A stretch of DNA of 64,000 nt from contig NZ_BMGR01000020.1 of the NCBI RefSeq assembly GCF_014640295.1, positions 33,650-97,649 of the forward strand, given 5' to 3'. Source of the stretch: Paenibacillus abyssi. Its GTDB lineage: Bacteria > Bacillota > Bacilli > Paenibacillales > Paenibacillaceae. Below are positions 20,378-29,964 of the stretch, piece by piece (position 1 is the first letter of the stretch; every line of letters starts with the position of its first letter). The translations under genes and the position numbers were made by a program. Below the pieces are notes generated by a model. That model was not told the DNA's origin. It was given only the letters and a program-made list of their open reading frames with translations, and did not search any database.

Positions 20378-21445
20378 ATGGAAAGCAGGGTCAGGAAAGG
20401 CAAAAAGAAACCGTGGAAGTTGGTTATTTACAGCGTGCTCATCGTACTAGCGCTGGTAGTCGGTTATGCGGCTTACCATGGCATTAGCATATATAACGCT
20501 TTAAACGGCCTTCAAAAAGCAAATGCGGAATCCCGGTTCGATCAGTTTGATGATGCAGAGGTAAAAGAGCCTCCCAAATGGGAAGGCACGGAGCGTGTCA
20601 ACATTCTGCTGCTTGGCGGTGACGGAAGGGCGGAGAACAGCAATGGTATCGCACGTTCCGATTCTATTCTTATTGCATCATTAGATCCGGTAACGAAAAA
20701 AGCGCATTTATTTTCCGTTCTTCGCGATACTTACGTCGATATTCCCGGGCATGGCAACGGGCGCATCAATACAGCCATTACGCTGGGCGGACCGAACCTG
20801 GCGATGGAGACGGTCGGTAACCTGTTAGGACTTGATATTCAATACTACGTTTATGCTGAATTCGAAGGTTTCAAATCATTGATCGACGCCATCGGAGGGA
20901 TCGACTTCGAGGTTGAGAAGGATATGACCTGGATTGACAACGCGGATGGCAACCGGTACGACATCAACTTGAAAAAGGGATTTCAGCATCTGGACGGAGA
21001 CGAAGCGCTCCAGTATGTCAGGTTCCGGCATGATGCGATGTCCGACTTCACGCGCACGGAACGCCAGCGGAATTTCATGAAAGCCGTCGCCTTAGAGATG
21101 CAATCAACATGGAATCTCTTGCGGATGACAAAAATCATCGAGAGCGTGCAGCCTTATATTGAAACGAACCTTTCAGCACAGGATATGCTGAGGCTCGGAC
21201 AGCTCGGATTGAGCATGCACATGGCCGGCTCGGCACAGATTCCGCCGATGAATCTGCTCGCCGAGTCCAACATTGGAGGCTCCGTACTCGTCGTACGCGA
21301 CGAGCAGAGGCTGCTCGAGTATGTTCAGGAATCGCTTAGCAAGGATGAGACCATTCCTGAACCGGTTGAAGGTGCCGCGGATGGCAGCACTGCCGATGGC
21401 GGCAGTGACGCCGCAGAGAACGGAACCAGCGGCAGCACACCATAA
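20378..21445 (+). CDS. LytR-CpsA-Psr family cell-wall glycopolymer ligase
   Basis: LCP proteins transfer teichoic acids or other glycopolymers from lipid carriers to peptidoglycan. The protein has a short basic N-terminus and one membrane helix (LVIYSVLIVLALVVGYAAY). The LCP domain follows with NILLLGGDGR, RSDSILIASLDP, RDTYVDIPGHG and the arginine-rich RFRHDAMSDFTRTERQR. The tail is Gly/Ser/Ala-rich. The start at 20378 (MESRVRKG) follows GGGTGATC; the ATG at 20336 has no ribosome site. It is monocistronic. Confidence 0.93.
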   Translation: MESRVRKGKKKPWKLVIYSVLIVLALVVGYAAYHGISIYNALNGLQKANAESRFDQFDDAEVKEPPKWEGTERVNILLLGGDGRAENSNGIARSDSILIASLDPVTKKAHLFSVLRDTYVDIPGHGNGRINTAITLGGPNLAMETVGNLLGLDIQYYVYAEFEGFKSLIDAIGGIDFEVEKDMTWIDNADGNRYDINLKKGFQHLDGDEALQYVRFRHDAMSDFTRTERQRNFMKAVALEMQSTWNLLRMTKIIESVQPYIETNLSAQDMLRLGQLGLSMHMAGSAQIPPMNLLAESNIGGSVLVVRDEQRLLEYVQESLSKDETIPEPVEGAADGSTADGGSDAAENGTSGSTP

Positions 21446-21454
21446 TAATCATTC

Positions 21455-21490
21455 AAAGGGCTGACCTCATCGATGTTGAGGCAGCCCTTT
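21455..21490 (+). terminator. Terminator of the LCP gene
   Basis: AAAGGGCTG and CAGCCCTTT pair, with CCTCA/TGAGG inside, about ten bases after the stop codon. The tail is only TTTCAAT, so strength is moderate. Confidence 0.6.
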
Positions 21491-21525
21491 CAATACCCTG
21501 ATCAATCTACGGAGGTAAAATTACT

Positions 21526-22851
21526 ATGTCCATTACACATCGTCCAAATTCAGAAGCGCTATATGAGGAAGCCCTGTTGCATATTGCAGGCGGGGTCAAC
21601 AGTCCCTCCAGATCCTTCAAAGCTGTCGGCGGAGGCGCTCCCGTTTTTATGGAACGGGCATGCGGTGCATACTTCTGGGATGTCGACGGAAATCGTTACA
21701 TCGACTACTTGGCTGCTTACGGCCCCATTATTACCGGCCACGCGCACCCTCATATTACCGGCGCGATTGTTCGTGCCGCTCAGAACGGCACCTTATACGG
21801 AACGCCAACCGAGCTGGAAATCAAACTGGCTAAAATGCTGAAAGATGCGATTCCCTCACTGGACAAGGTGCGATTTGTCAATTCCGGAACCGAAGCCGTC
21901 ATGACGACGATCCGCGTGGCGCGTGCCTATACAAAGCGCAGCAAGATTATCAAGTTTGCCGGCTGTTACCACGGCCACTCCGATCTCGTGCTTGTCGCAG
22001 CCGGTTCCGGCCCTTCAACGCTTGGCATTCCCGACAGCGCCGGCATTCCGACCACGATCGCCCAAGAAGTCATTACCGTTCCCTTCAATGATCTTGATGG
22101 CCTGAAGGCAGCATTGGAACATTGGGGCGATGATGTCGCCGCTGTGATGGTCGAGCCGATTGTCGGTAATTTCGGAATGGTTATGCCGGAGCCCGGTTTC
22201 CTGGAAGGGCTATGTAAGCTGGCGCGTGATGCAGGAGCACTCGTGATTTATGATGAGGTCATCAGCGCATTCCGCTTTCACTATGGTTCCGCGCAAACCT
22301 TCAAAGCCTTCCAAGACCACAAAGCCATTGAACCGGATTTGACCGCACTGGGCAAAATCATTGGCGGCGGACTGCCGATCGGCGCCTATGGCGGCCGCAA
22401 AGAAATTATGGAACAGATCGCTCCATTAGGTCCGGCATACCAAGCCGGGACGATGGCCGGCAACCCTGCTTCAATCTCGGCCGGCATCGCCTGCCTCGAA
22501 GTCCTGCAAACGCCAGGCGTATACGAGCGCATGAACCGATTGGCTATCATGCTGGCCGAAGGCCTGCAGCAAGCTGCAGATCAACACGGTATCGACATCA
22601 CGATCAACCGGATCCGGGGTTCATTCTCAGCCCATTTCTGCAATCATCCGGTCACGAACTACGAGGAAGCACAAGATACGGATGGAGAGCGGTTCGCCCG
22701 TTTCTTCCAGCTCATGCTGAGCGAAGGAATCTGTCTGGCACCTTCCAAATACGAGGCATGGTTCCTTACCACCGAGCATTCGGAAGAAGACATCAAGCAA
22801 ACGATTGAAGCTGCCGAACGCGCCTTTGCACAGATGGCCACCCGGAAGTAA
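21526..22851 (+). CDS. hemL: Glutamate-1-semialdehyde 2,1-aminomutase
   Basis: HemL turns glutamate-1-semialdehyde into 5-aminolevulinate, the tetrapyrrole precursor, using pyridoxal phosphate. The 441-residue protein is a class III aminotransferase-fold enzyme. It shows the family start [16 protein letters not shown], the cofactor-binding [23 protein letters not shown] and the Schiff-base lysine K277 in [17 protein letters not shown]. It stands alone, without other hem genes, so it may be the second, GsaB-like copy that many Bacillales carry. An AGGAGG-like site (GGAGGT) precedes the ATG. Confidence 0.95.
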   Translation: MSITHRPNSEALYEEALLHIAGGVNSPSRSFKAVGGGAPVFMERACGAYFWDVDGNRYIDYLAAYGPIITGHAHPHITGAIVRAAQNGTLYGTPTELEIKLAKMLKDAIPSLDKVRFVNSGTEAVMTTIRVARAYTKRSKIIKFAGCYHGHSDLVLVAAGSGPSTLGIPDSAGIPTTIAQEVITVPFNDLDGLKAALEHWGDDVAAVMVEPIVGNFGMVMPEPGFLEGLCKLARDAGALVIYDEVISAFRFHYGSAQTFKAFQDHKAIEPDLTALGKIIGGGLPIGAYGGRKEIMEQIAPLGPAYQAGTMAGNPASISAGIACLEVLQTPGVYERMNRLAIMLAEGLQQAADQHGIDITINRIRGSFSAHFCNHPVTNYEEAQDTDGERFARFFQLMLSEGICLAPSKYEAWFLTTEHSEEDIKQTIEAAERAFAQMATRK

Positions 22852-22876
22852 ATCCAGCGCAGAACTGTTCACACAG

Positions 22877-22918
22877 AAAAAAGCCGTATCTCCTCAATGG
22901 TTAGGAGGTACGGCTTTT
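22877..22918. terminator. Bidirectional terminator between hemL and the sortase
   Basis: AAAAGCCGTA and TACGGCTTTT, with CTCCT/AGGAG inside, form a long stem with A and T tracts on both sides. The sortase stop codon lies in the right half of the hairpin. Confidence 0.85.
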
Positions 22919-23704
22919 AACGAGTTCAGAGGAAAGAATGTAACGATCCGGAGCGCTTCCGATAAAGTTAAACGGATAACAGGTCGTGACCGTCAGCATC
23001 GCTGAATCCGTCGGTATGATGACGCTTCGGTCGTCCGCATCGACAATTTTGATCGAACGAACCTGATACGTGAACTCTCCGGCAGATGTTTTGACTGTAA
23101 ACAGATCGTTCTTCTCTAATTCACCAAGCTTGCGGAATACAGTATCGCGGTGGCCCGATAGCACACTATTGTCGTTCTCTCCAGGCAGAACGCTCTGGGC
23201 AAAATGCCCGACGCCTTTTTCAAGCTCATCCGGATCCGTTCCGTGAATGATAGGCAGGCTTACATCCAGCCTTGGAATATACAATGTACCTAATGAATCG
23301 CCTTGTCCCGGCCGATTCGGATAAAGCACTCCGTTCTTGGCCGCAATGCCGGGCAGACGCTCAGGCGTACCCTGAGCATTATCGGCTGATGGAGGGATTT
23401 CTTTTGCTTCAACTGCGGGATCAGCGGCCGCTTTTGCCCCCATCGGATCCTCCACATCCGCAGTTACCACATCCGGCGTATCCGGCAGCTGGCCATACGC
23501 TTTAAGATCGCCTGAATCATAGGTATCAATCGCATCAACGTTGTTTGACACAGTCACAACGTGATCCGTTATAACTTCCCTGCTTTTTAACGCTAAAGCA
23601 TAAGTAGTACCTATGTGGTAGACAGCATAAAAGATGAGAATCCCCCCCAGCAGAATCGCTGCCAAGGGGAGATACTTCATCCATATTTTAGTTGCCGGCT
23701 TCAA
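22901..23704 (-). CDS. srtD: Class D sortase
   Basis: Sortases cut a C-terminal sorting motif and attach the protein to the cell wall. The 267-residue protein has an N-terminal membrane helix (about 11-30), an acidic linker, and the catalytic residues H185 (SGHRDT), C242 (TVTTCYPF) and R254 (APDRYIL). The TTCYPF context is typical of class D. The gene overlaps the upstream gene by 17 bases, and that gene encodes a protein ending in an LPDTA sorting signal, the likely substrate. The symbol denotes the class only. Confidence 0.92.
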   Translation of the reverse strand: MKPATKIWMKYLPLAAILLGGILIFYAVYHIGTTYALALKSREVITDHVVTVSNNVDAIDTYDSGDLKAYGQLPDTPDVVTADVEDPMGAKAAADPAVEAKEIPPSADNAQGTPERLPGIAAKNGVLYPNRPGQGDSLGTLYIPRLDVSLPIIHGTDPDELEKGVGHFAQSVLPGENDNSVLSGHRDTVFRKLGELEKNDLFTVKTSAGEFTYQVRSIKIVDADDRSVIIPTDSAMLTVTTCYPFNFIGSAPDRYILSSELVKSRTS

Positions 23705-25106
23705 GACGTTTCACCATGATGTATCTTCCTGCTGCTCCAGCCAGAACAAGCAGCATTCCGATCAGCAGTAGATTATACCAAGGTGTTGCTGTGTCAGGCA
23801 GCACCCCGCCGGTCATCGTCGGCACATTGACCACTTGGTCACCGAGCACATAGCTTTCTTGATCAGCTGTCATAAATTCGCCTGCAATCGCATAGGTTCC
23901 GGCAGGAGCCCGGTCGATCGTATAGACCATATTGCCCTCGCCTTCCACCTCATACACTTGCCCGCCAATGTCAAATCTCCAAGTGCCTTGCTGCTGCATA
24001 TCCTCAGGAAGCATTGTCACGATCACCAGCTTTCCGTCTCCTGAGAACAATACTTTAACATCTGCATCTTCCACCAGCGTTTTCATATCGCTTGTCATCT
24101 TGAATCCGTTCGCAACGATAACCTTTTGATCACCCGTTGCCTCTTTATCCTTATCGTTCCAACCTTTTTTATCGATGACTTTTTCGATAACTTTGTCTTT
24201 ATCTTTGCCTTTATCTTTGCCATCCCATGCTGCATTCTCGATCTCAAATTTCACCTGAGAGGTCATCCCTGCTTCGAGATCAATTGGCAGCAAACGTACT
24301 TTCTGTCCATCTTTATCTGCTTCGAAGTGTCCCTTCAGCTTAATTTTATCCTTCGGCGCTTTGCCGATTACATAATACAGGCTTCCCTTGCCGTCGATGG
24401 TTTTCTTCTTGCCATCAATGATTAATGACCAAGTTCCCTCTGTCTCCTTCAGATCCTCCACGATCAGATGAATCGCCCAGCTGCCGTCGTTTAACTCAAT
24501 AAGCTGGAATGTAGAGGAATCAACCAGTATTTTGCTTTGGTTCTTAAGAATTTCCTCGAGCAGGATGACTCTCGCCACATCCACATCAATCGTCACCACA
24601 TCATCAACCGTTACTTCTGTATCCACTTGGGGTTCACATGCAGCAGGCCCCACAATATCGGTCACCAACACGTCGGAGTCGCTCTTCAGTGTCGCCGAGA
24701 TCACCTGTGGTTCCGGATTGCCTTTGATCGTGAAGGAATGAATCAATGATTCATTGTTCTTCATCGGCTCAGTAAACTTCAATACTTTGTAACCGAACAC
24801 CTTATCCGGCGCGCCCAAGATGACGTTTGACTCGGAAGCTTCAACTAACGCGAGATCGTAACACACGTTCATCATGGTATAGTTTAGAACTTGTGTATCA
24901 CCTCTCCTATCATCTTTCACGGAAATGCGATACGACCACGTGGATTCATCAGCTGCAGAATCATACGATTTACCCATAAATTCCATCACAAACGGCGATT
25001 CCTCCAGCGATATTGCCTTCTTTACATCTGCGGCTGCGACAATAGGAGAGATGACCATGGCGAACAGGACAACAAAGGAAAGGGACAGCATTCTCATTTT
25101 TTTCAT
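23688..25106 (-). CDS. Secreted surface protein with LPDTA sorting signal
   Basis: The protein of about 472 residues starts MKKMRMLSLSFVVLFAMV, a signal peptide cleaved near AAAD. Its C-terminus has LPDTA, a hydrophobic helix (NLLLIGMLLVLAG) and a positive tail, a cell-wall sorting signal. Two similar modules (about residues 190-285 and 330-430 of the frame from 25142) both contain GTW, a G-x-G turn and an I-x-x-A-P motif. The middle is rich in Lys/Asp repeats (DKGKDKDK). The ATG at 25106 has GGGAGG 13 bases upstream. Anchoring by the downstream sortase is inferred from the overlap and the motif; function is unknown. Confidence 0.85.
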   Translation of the reverse strand: MKKMRMLSLSFVVLFAMVISPIVAAADVKKAISLEESPFVMEFMGKSYDSAADESTWSYRISVKDDRRGDTQVLNYTMMNVCYDLALVEASESNVILGAPDKVFGYKVLKFTEPMKNNESLIHSFTIKGNPEPQVISATLKSDSDVLVTDIVGPAACEPQVDTEVTVDDVVTIDVDVARVILLEEILKNQSKILVDSSTFQLIELNDGSWAIHLIVEDLKETEGTWSLIIDGKKKTIDGKGSLYYVIGKAPKDKIKLKGHFEADKDGQKVRLLPIDLEAGMTSQVKFEIENAAWDGKDKGKDKDKVIEKVIDKKGWNDKDKEATGDQKVIVANGFKMTSDMKTLVEDADVKVLFSGDGKLVIVTMLPEDMQQQGTWRFDIGGQVYEVEGEGNMVYTIDRAPAGTYAIAGEFMTADQESYVLGDQVVNVPTMTGGVLPDTATPWYNLLLIGMLLVLAGAAGRYIMVKRLEAGN

Positions 25107-25281
25107 AATTTCAGGATGACCTCCCATAAAATAATGGTTCACGATGTGCCGGCATCATGGCGAGCTATAGAGACTTTACACCCATTTACGCGCTTTCAAA
25201 CAGAGAAAATGAAAAAAGTTTAATGAAGAAAAATGCGCTTCACTGTCCTTATGACAGACAGCATCATTTTATGCCACAAAC

Positions 25282-25306
25282 AAAAAAAGACCGTCGATTA
25301 ACGGTC
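25282..25306 (-). terminator. Terminator after the small unknown gene
   Basis: On the minus strand GACCGT and ACGGTC form a six-pair stem followed by seven Ts. It lies 35 bases past the stop of the gene at 25341. Confidence 0.8.
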
Positions 25307-25340
25307 CCTTCTCTGATGTACGGCACATTCCAATTCTCCG

Positions 25341-25703
25341 CTAGTCTGACGACGGTTTTTGACTATCCGCCTTCGCCTGCTCCATGTAACGGTCATAACG
25401 GCCATCCAGCTCCTGTGCCATTTGGCGGTAGCGAATGGTCTGCTCCACGATCGGATCTGATTCGGTTTGGATCCGAATCTCATAAGGAACCGAAAGCTTT
25501 CGGCGAACCGCTTGCTCCTTTGCCCCATCATCAGAAGCGCCCGAAGACGCCTCGCCTTCCAGCAAATGTTGAACAAGCTCCTTTTCCAATGTTTGCATCA
25601 CATCCGAAATCTGTTTCGCCGGCTGGTCCCGCTCGGGCATTTCCTCTGGGCCCCGATCTTGGCCGGCGTTCCCGCGGCGGCTGTTCAACTCGAAATTGTC
25701 CAT
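25341..25703 (-). CDS. Unknown charged protein, 120 residues
   Basis: The protein starts MDNFELNSRRGNAGQDRG, is highly charged and lacks a signal peptide or membrane segment. Residues 30-60 and 85-115 look helical (QISDVMQTLEKELVQHLLEG; a later segment is rich in Gln, Arg and Glu). GGAGGGTTGATCTGAT precedes the ATG, and a clear terminator follows, so the gene is probably real and monocistronic. No family was recognised. Confidence 0.7.
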   Translation of the reverse strand: MDNFELNSRRGNAGQDRGPEEMPERDQPAKQISDVMQTLEKELVQHLLEGEASSGASDDGAKEQAVRRKLSVPYEIRIQTESDPIVEQTIRYRQMAQELDGRYDRYMEQAKADSQKPSSD

Positions 25704-25765
25704 ATCAGATCAACCCTCCAACTAGTTCATGCATCTCACACTATGCACTTTGGCTTGATACAGCA

Positions 25766-25798
25766 ACTCCCTCGGGCAGCACCGCCGCCTGAGGGAGT
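25766..25798 (-). terminator. Hairpin after the inositol phosphatase gene
   Basis: ACTCCCTC and GAGGGAGT enclose a further GGC/GCC stem. On the minus strand it lies downstream of the gene ending at 25835. The T tract after it is poor. Confidence 0.5.
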
Positions 25799-25834
25799 CG
25801 TTCTAATGATAAGCCTGTGCCCATGCTGACGCCT

Positions 25835-26689
25835 TTAGCCCTGCGCTTCCGCTTTTTTCAGCGCATCCAACAGCTCATCGTGAATATGGCCGTTGCTGGC
25901 TGCAACGTTTCGAACCGATAGATGATAAGGCTCTCCGAACGTATCGGTTACACGTCCCCCGGATTCTTGGATCAGCAGCGATCCGGCGGCAAGGTCCCAG
26001 CTGTTCAGTCCAATCTCCCAGAAGCCATTAAGCCTTCCTGCTGCAACATAAGCCATATGGAGTGCCGCAGAACCGGCGATACGTATGTTTCGCACTTGGG
26101 GAGTTATTGCCTGCACTCCCTTCAGATTGATTGGCAGGGCATAATGCTGATCCGCCGGCAGTCCCGTTGCCACTAAGCTCTCGCGCAACGTGGTCTGCAA
26201 AGCTACGCTCGTTCGCTTGCCGTGCATATAAGCCCCTTTGCCTTTCTCGGCGACGAACAGTTCATCCCTGGAAGGGTCATACACGACCCCGACAATGACT
26301 TCGCCGCGGTAAGCAAGCGCAATGGACACCGAAAAGAATGGAAATCCATGCACAAAATTGGTTGTACCGTCAATCGGGTCGACAATCCACACATATTCCT
26401 CTTCAAGTGCGTTTTGCAGAGCTTTCTTCGAAGCTTCCGGCCCAGCCTCCACCCCTTCTTCACCAAGAAAGGAATGGTCCGGAAAATGCGTCATGATCAG
26501 ATTGCGTATCATCTTCTCCGAGCCGCGGTCTACCTCCGTTACCAGGTCTTGCGACGAATATTTAAGATCAAGGCTCGAATAGGCCCCGAGTTTCGTTTTA
26601 ATCCATTCTCCCGCTTTAGCCGCACAGTTGATGGCCACGGCGGTAAAGCTTTTTCTTCCAACGATCGATTCATTTCCTGGATCTGACAC
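25835..26689 (-). CDS. suhB: Inositol monophosphatase family protein
   Basis: These enzymes hydrolyse inositol-1-phosphate and related sugar phosphates with magnesium. The 284-residue protein has the metal-binding motifs FLGEEG, DPIDGTTNFVHGFP and SWDLAAGSLL in the family order. The start is GTG at 26689 with GAGTGAT seven bases upstream; an ATG at 26696 is out of frame. It appears monocistronic. The natural substrate cannot be told; the symbol is by similarity. Confidence 0.9.
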   Translation of the reverse strand: MSDPGNESIVGRKSFTAVAINCAAKAGEWIKTKLGAYSSLDLKYSSQDLVTEVDRGSEKMIRNLIMTHFPDHSFLGEEGVEAGPEASKKALQNALEEEYVWIVDPIDGTTNFVHGFPFFSVSIALAYRGEVIVGVVYDPSRDELFVAEKGKGAYMHGKRTSVALQTTLRESLVATGLPADQHYALPINLKGVQAITPQVRNIRIAGSAALHMAYVAAGRLNGFWEIGLNSWDLAAGSLLIQESGGRVTDTFGEPYHLSVRNVAASNGHIHDELLDALKKAEAQG

Positions 26690-26823
26690 TGTCCATCACT
26701 CTACTTTCCTATCAATTCGTTTCAGCGCTCACTGCTCTAATATACGAGAGGATATCTTCTTAGTTTCGCCCAATTCTTGCAAAATTAAGCCTAATTCAGA
26801 TATCCATCCACGTCAACTCGTAA

Positions 26824-27645
26824 TCAAAGCTTCGCCAAGCCTTCCACAATGAGCTGAATGGCCAATAGGATTAACGTGATCCTCAGCAGCCATAACAGCT
26901 TTTTCCCTGTCATCCTGCCTGCAATATAAGCGCCGAGCTTGCCGCCAATCCATGCTCCCGGCACGAGCAGCAGCACCAGCCAATAGTCGATCTCCCCAAG
27001 CCAGCCATGTACGCCGCTCCCCAGTATAGAGGACAGAAATATGACAAACATAGAGGTCGCTGTCGCTACATGCGCAGGGAATCGAAACAGCAGCACCATA
27101 ACAGGGACAAATAAGGAACCGCCGCCAATGCCGAACAAACCGGAGACGAGCCCAACCCCGAATCCTACGGCAAGCGCCGGCGCTATAGCAAATCCATACG
27201 TATGAACGTTCCCTGCGGCATCCACATAGGTACGTTCGATTGGCCAAGCCTTCGTAATCGGCTTTAAATATTCGCGGGCAATTAACAAGCCGGCCATCGA
27301 CAGCATGAACAGGCCGAATACGAGCTGAAAAGCGCCCCCCTGCAAAAGTCCAGTCATCAATGAACCGATCATGGTCGCCGGGCCGCTTGTAATAAATAAC
27401 ATCCATCCGCTACGAAAATCAACGCGCTTTTCTTTGGCATATGACATCGTTGAAGCGAGCGCCGTCACAATAAGGACGGTAAGCGATGTGCCCACTGCAG
27501 TCGCATGATCGATAGGCGCTCCGGTTAACTGCGACCCCAGCAGCATAAGCGCAGGCACGATAATAATGCCCCCGCCAAGGCCTACGATACTGCCGAAGAT
27601 CGCGGCGATAAGTCCGAGCAGCACAAACAAAACAATTTCAAGCAT
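26824..27645 (-). CDS. TauE/SafE family membrane transporter
   Basis: The 273-residue protein has about eight membrane helices arranged as two repeats. Each repeat carries the family glycine motif (IVGLGGGIIIVP near residue 20, LFGIGGGSLFVP near 170). The family exports sulfite, sulfoacetate or other anions; the substrate is unknown here. It is downstream of fabI on the same strand, but a terminator lies between them. Confidence 0.9.
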   Translation of the reverse strand: MLEIVLFVLLGLIAAIFGSIVGLGGGIIIVPALMLLGSQLTGAPIDHATAVGTSLTVLIVTALASTMSYAKEKRVDFRSGWMLFITSGPATMIGSLMTGLLQGGAFQLVFGLFMLSMAGLLIAREYLKPITKAWPIERTYVDAAGNVHTYGFAIAPALAVGFGVGLVSGLFGIGGGSLFVPVMVLLFRFPAHVATATSMFVIFLSSILGSGVHGWLGEIDYWLVLLLVPGAWIGGKLGAYIAGRMTGKKLLWLLRITLILLAIQLIVEGLAKL

Positions 27646-27676
27646 TCGATTAGCCTACTCTCGTTGAAAAATCGAA

Positions 27677-27712
27677 AACCCTACACTGCCGGTAAACAAG
27701 CAGTGCAGGGTT
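27677..27712 (-). terminator. Terminator of fabI
   Basis: AACCCTACACTGC and GCAGTGCAGGGTT form a 13-base stem with one mismatch, followed on the minus strand by TTTCGATTTTTC. Confidence 0.8.
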
Positions 27713-27726
27713 GAAAGAAGGGTATT

Positions 27727-28497
27727 TTACACCCCAACGATATGATACCCATTGTCGACGTAGATCACTTCGCCTGTAATGCCGCGCGAAAGATTGCTCA
27801 TCAGGAACATCGCGGTGTCGCCGACCTCTGCCGTTTCGGTTGTCCGGCGCAGCGGCGCCTTCTCCTCCACTTGGCGCAGAATCGAGTTGAAATCCTTGAT
27901 GCCTTTGGCCGCCAATGTACGAATCGGTCCTGCAGAAATCGCGTTCACCCGAATGTTATGCGGTCCGAGATCATTCGCTAAATACCGGACAGAAGCCTCC
28001 AGTGCCGCCTTTGCAACGCCCATGACATTGTAGTTGCGCAGCGCGCGTTCCGCACCGAGATAGGTCATTGTCATGATGCTTCCGCCCTCAGTCATCAGCG
28101 GATACATCCGCTGGGCCACGGCTGTCAAAGAATAGGCACTGATATCATGTGCCAATGCGAAGCCTTCACGCGACGTGTCCACAAACATGCCTTCGAGCTC
28201 CTCCGTTTTGGCAAATGCAATGCTGTGCACCAAGCCGTGCAGCACGCCGAACTGCTCCTTTACTTGATCGGCCAGGGAATCAATCTCCTCATCGACCGTT
28301 ACATTGCAAGGAAGAGTAATTGCGCCCGGTATGGTATCCGCCAGCTTGCGCACCCGCTCCTCTACCCGCTCACTTTCGTATGTAAAAGCCAATCTGGCGC
28401 CCTGCGAAGCCAGCGATTGAGCAATCGCCCAAGCGATACTGCGGTCATTGGCAACTCCCATGACCAGAATATTTTTTCCTTTTAGTAACTCACTCAT
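27727..28497 (-). CDS. fabI: Enoyl-[acyl-carrier-protein] reductase FabI
   Basis: FabI reduces trans-2-enoyl-ACP with NAD(P)H, the last step of each fatty-acid elongation cycle, and is the triclosan target. The 256-residue protein from ATG 28497 is a short-chain dehydrogenase-fold enzyme. It shows the nucleotide-binding VMGVANDRSIAWAIA and the catalytic Tyr and Lys in YLGAERALRNYNVMGVAKAA. The start follows AGGAGG by 11 bases; the frame extending to 28521 overlaps that site and is not used. It is monocistronic. Confidence 0.96.
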   Translation of the reverse strand: MSELLKGKNILVMGVANDRSIAWAIAQSLASQGARLAFTYESERVEERVRKLADTIPGAITLPCNVTVDEEIDSLADQVKEQFGVLHGLVHSIAFAKTEELEGMFVDTSREGFALAHDISAYSLTAVAQRMYPLMTEGGSIMTMTYLGAERALRNYNVMGVAKAALEASVRYLANDLGPHNIRVNAISAGPIRTLAAKGIKDFNSILRQVEEKAPLRRTTETAEVGDTAMFLMSNLSRGITGEVIYVDNGYHIVGV

Positions 28498-28582
28498 TAT
28501 TTTATAATCCTCCTCTCCCATATGGGAAACGTATACAATACCTCATGTCCAAATTACTGCATTTGGCAAAAGATATCAAGAG

Positions 28583-29629
28583 TCAGCGCGAATTAATCTC
28601 CACACTTGCTCCATCAATAACCGTTACAGGTTCGCCCGCTTTCTCCAACAAACGAAGCTGCTCCATCAGTTGAAGCAAAGCCGCATCCTTCTGTTTGGCT
28701 TCCAGCATGACATCGATGCGCGGTACGGAGTCTGCGATCTCATATAAATATCGAAGCAGCGGTCCAGGTTCCACATGGTCGGCATGGCTGCGCGGATCGC
28801 GCTCGCTTCTGGGGCTGGAAGCATGCAGCTTTGGCGGCAGCTCGTCGCTATACCCGCTTGGCTTAACTGATGCGGCTTGTCCCAGACGGCGCTTCCGCTC
28901 ACCTTCCCAGGTGCGGACGATCCGCGGCCAGATCTCGCCTGTCAGCCGGGAATCAGGCACCCCGCCGCCATTAACCGCATGATGATGGATATCCAGCACC
29001 ATCGGCACGTTCGATGCTTCCGCGATCGCCAGCGTTTCCTCCGCCGTAAACGTCTTATCGTCATTTTCCAGCGTGATCCGCCTTTTATATCGGTCATCCA
29101 GCTCGGCGAACTGCCTAATAAACCGCTCGCCGGACGACTTTTTATCCCCGTATGCGCCCCCGACATGAATATTGCACTTGCTTCTTTCGTCTTGCCCCAT
29201 TGCATCCAGCATCCGGACGTGGTTCTCCAGGTCCGCTATAGACTTGGCAAGCACCTCCGGGCGGGGCGAATTGAGCACACAAAAATGATCCGGATGAAAG
29301 GATACCCGCATCCTTTGCTCACGCACATAACGTCCCACCTCGGCAAATGCATCCTTAAGCGCTTCAAACGGATTCCAATCATGAAGCTCATCATGGGTGG
29401 ACAACGGAATAAGCCTGGAAGAGAAACGGTATACGCGAATATCGTGTGCCACGGCATGCCGGAGCACCCTCAGCGTGTGGTTCAAGTTTTCTTCCGCGAT
29501 TCGCTCCAGCTTCCGCACAGCCGCTCCCCGGTCGGCCAGCTTGGCAAAGTTCTTGTAGGTCATCGTACGCGAAGGCGATGCATTCTCAAGCAGCATGCTC
29601 ATCGCGACGAAGCCGAACCTTACGATCAT
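28583..29629 (-). CDS. uvsE: UV DNA damage endonuclease UvsE
   Basis: UvsE/UVDE nicks DNA next to UV photoproducts and starts an alternative excision repair pathway. The 348-residue protein is a TIM-barrel metalloenzyme. It begins IVRFGFVAMSM and has the metal-binding HPDHFCVL, NIHVGGAYGDK, LENDDK and VLDIHHH segments. It overlaps the upstream small gene by four bases. A C-terminal extension rich in charged residues (about 245-348) is less conserved. Confidence 0.93.
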   Translation of the reverse strand: MIVRFGFVAMSMLLENASPSRTMTYKNFAKLADRGAAVRKLERIAEENLNHTLRVLRHAVAHDIRVYRFSSRLIPLSTHDELHDWNPFEALKDAFAEVGRYVREQRMRVSFHPDHFCVLNSPRPEVLAKSIADLENHVRMLDAMGQDERSKCNIHVGGAYGDKKSSGERFIRQFAELDDRYKRRITLENDDKTFTAEETLAIAEASNVPMVLDIHHHAVNGGGVPDSRLTGEIWPRIVRTWEGERKRRLGQAASVKPSGYSDELPPKLHASSPRSERDPRSHADHVEPGPLLRYLYEIADSVPRIDVMLEAKQKDAALLQLMEQLRLLEKAGEPVTVIDGASVEINSR

Positions 29630-29943
29630 TCTCGTTCGCCGAAGAACATCTCATGCGCGAGAGCCGTCTGAATTCTCGACTCTTCCTCGGTGAGCTTGCG
29701 CACGAGTTCCATCTCTACCTGTGTAATTTCCTCTCCCTGGAAATTAATCTCGGCAATGGACGCGACGATCCGCACGATCGCGATCGCCTCATTTTTAGGC
29801 GTGTATGCAATGACCTTCTGTCCCGTCGGAAAAACGCGAAACCCGCTTTTGACCATTTTGCCGCGGCCGTACTCAAGCAGCTCATACAGCTCTTGCTCCG
29901 ACTTGAACTTGCATACCGAATTAAACTCCGTTCCAAACCCCAT
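29626..29943 (-). CDS. Conserved small protein of unknown function
   Basis: The protein of about 105 residues starts MGFGTEFNSVCKFKSEQELY. ATG 29943 follows AGGAGG by seven bases; the frame with a TTG two codons upstream is less likely. It has no signal peptide or membrane helix and is mixed alpha/beta with a helical C-terminus. It lies just downstream of ddl and is coupled to uvsE by an ATGA overlap, so the three may be cotranscribed. I do not recognise the family. Confidence 0.8.
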   Translation of the reverse strand: MGFGTEFNSVCKFKSEQELYELLEYGRGKMVKSGFRVFPTGQKVIAYTPKNEAIAIVRIVASIAEINFQGEEITQVEMELVRKLTEEESRIQTALAHEMFFGERE

Positions 29944-29964
29944 TCTCAAACCTCCTAATTCTAA

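Noticed and set aside
26813..27406. A 197-codon minus-strand frame within the TauE/SafE gene
   Set aside because: It is an alternative frame of a clear membrane transporter gene and has unnatural composition.
28877..29671. A 264-codon plus-strand frame opposite uvsE
   Set aside because: uvsE is clearly coding on the other strand and the shadow has no motif or ribosome site.
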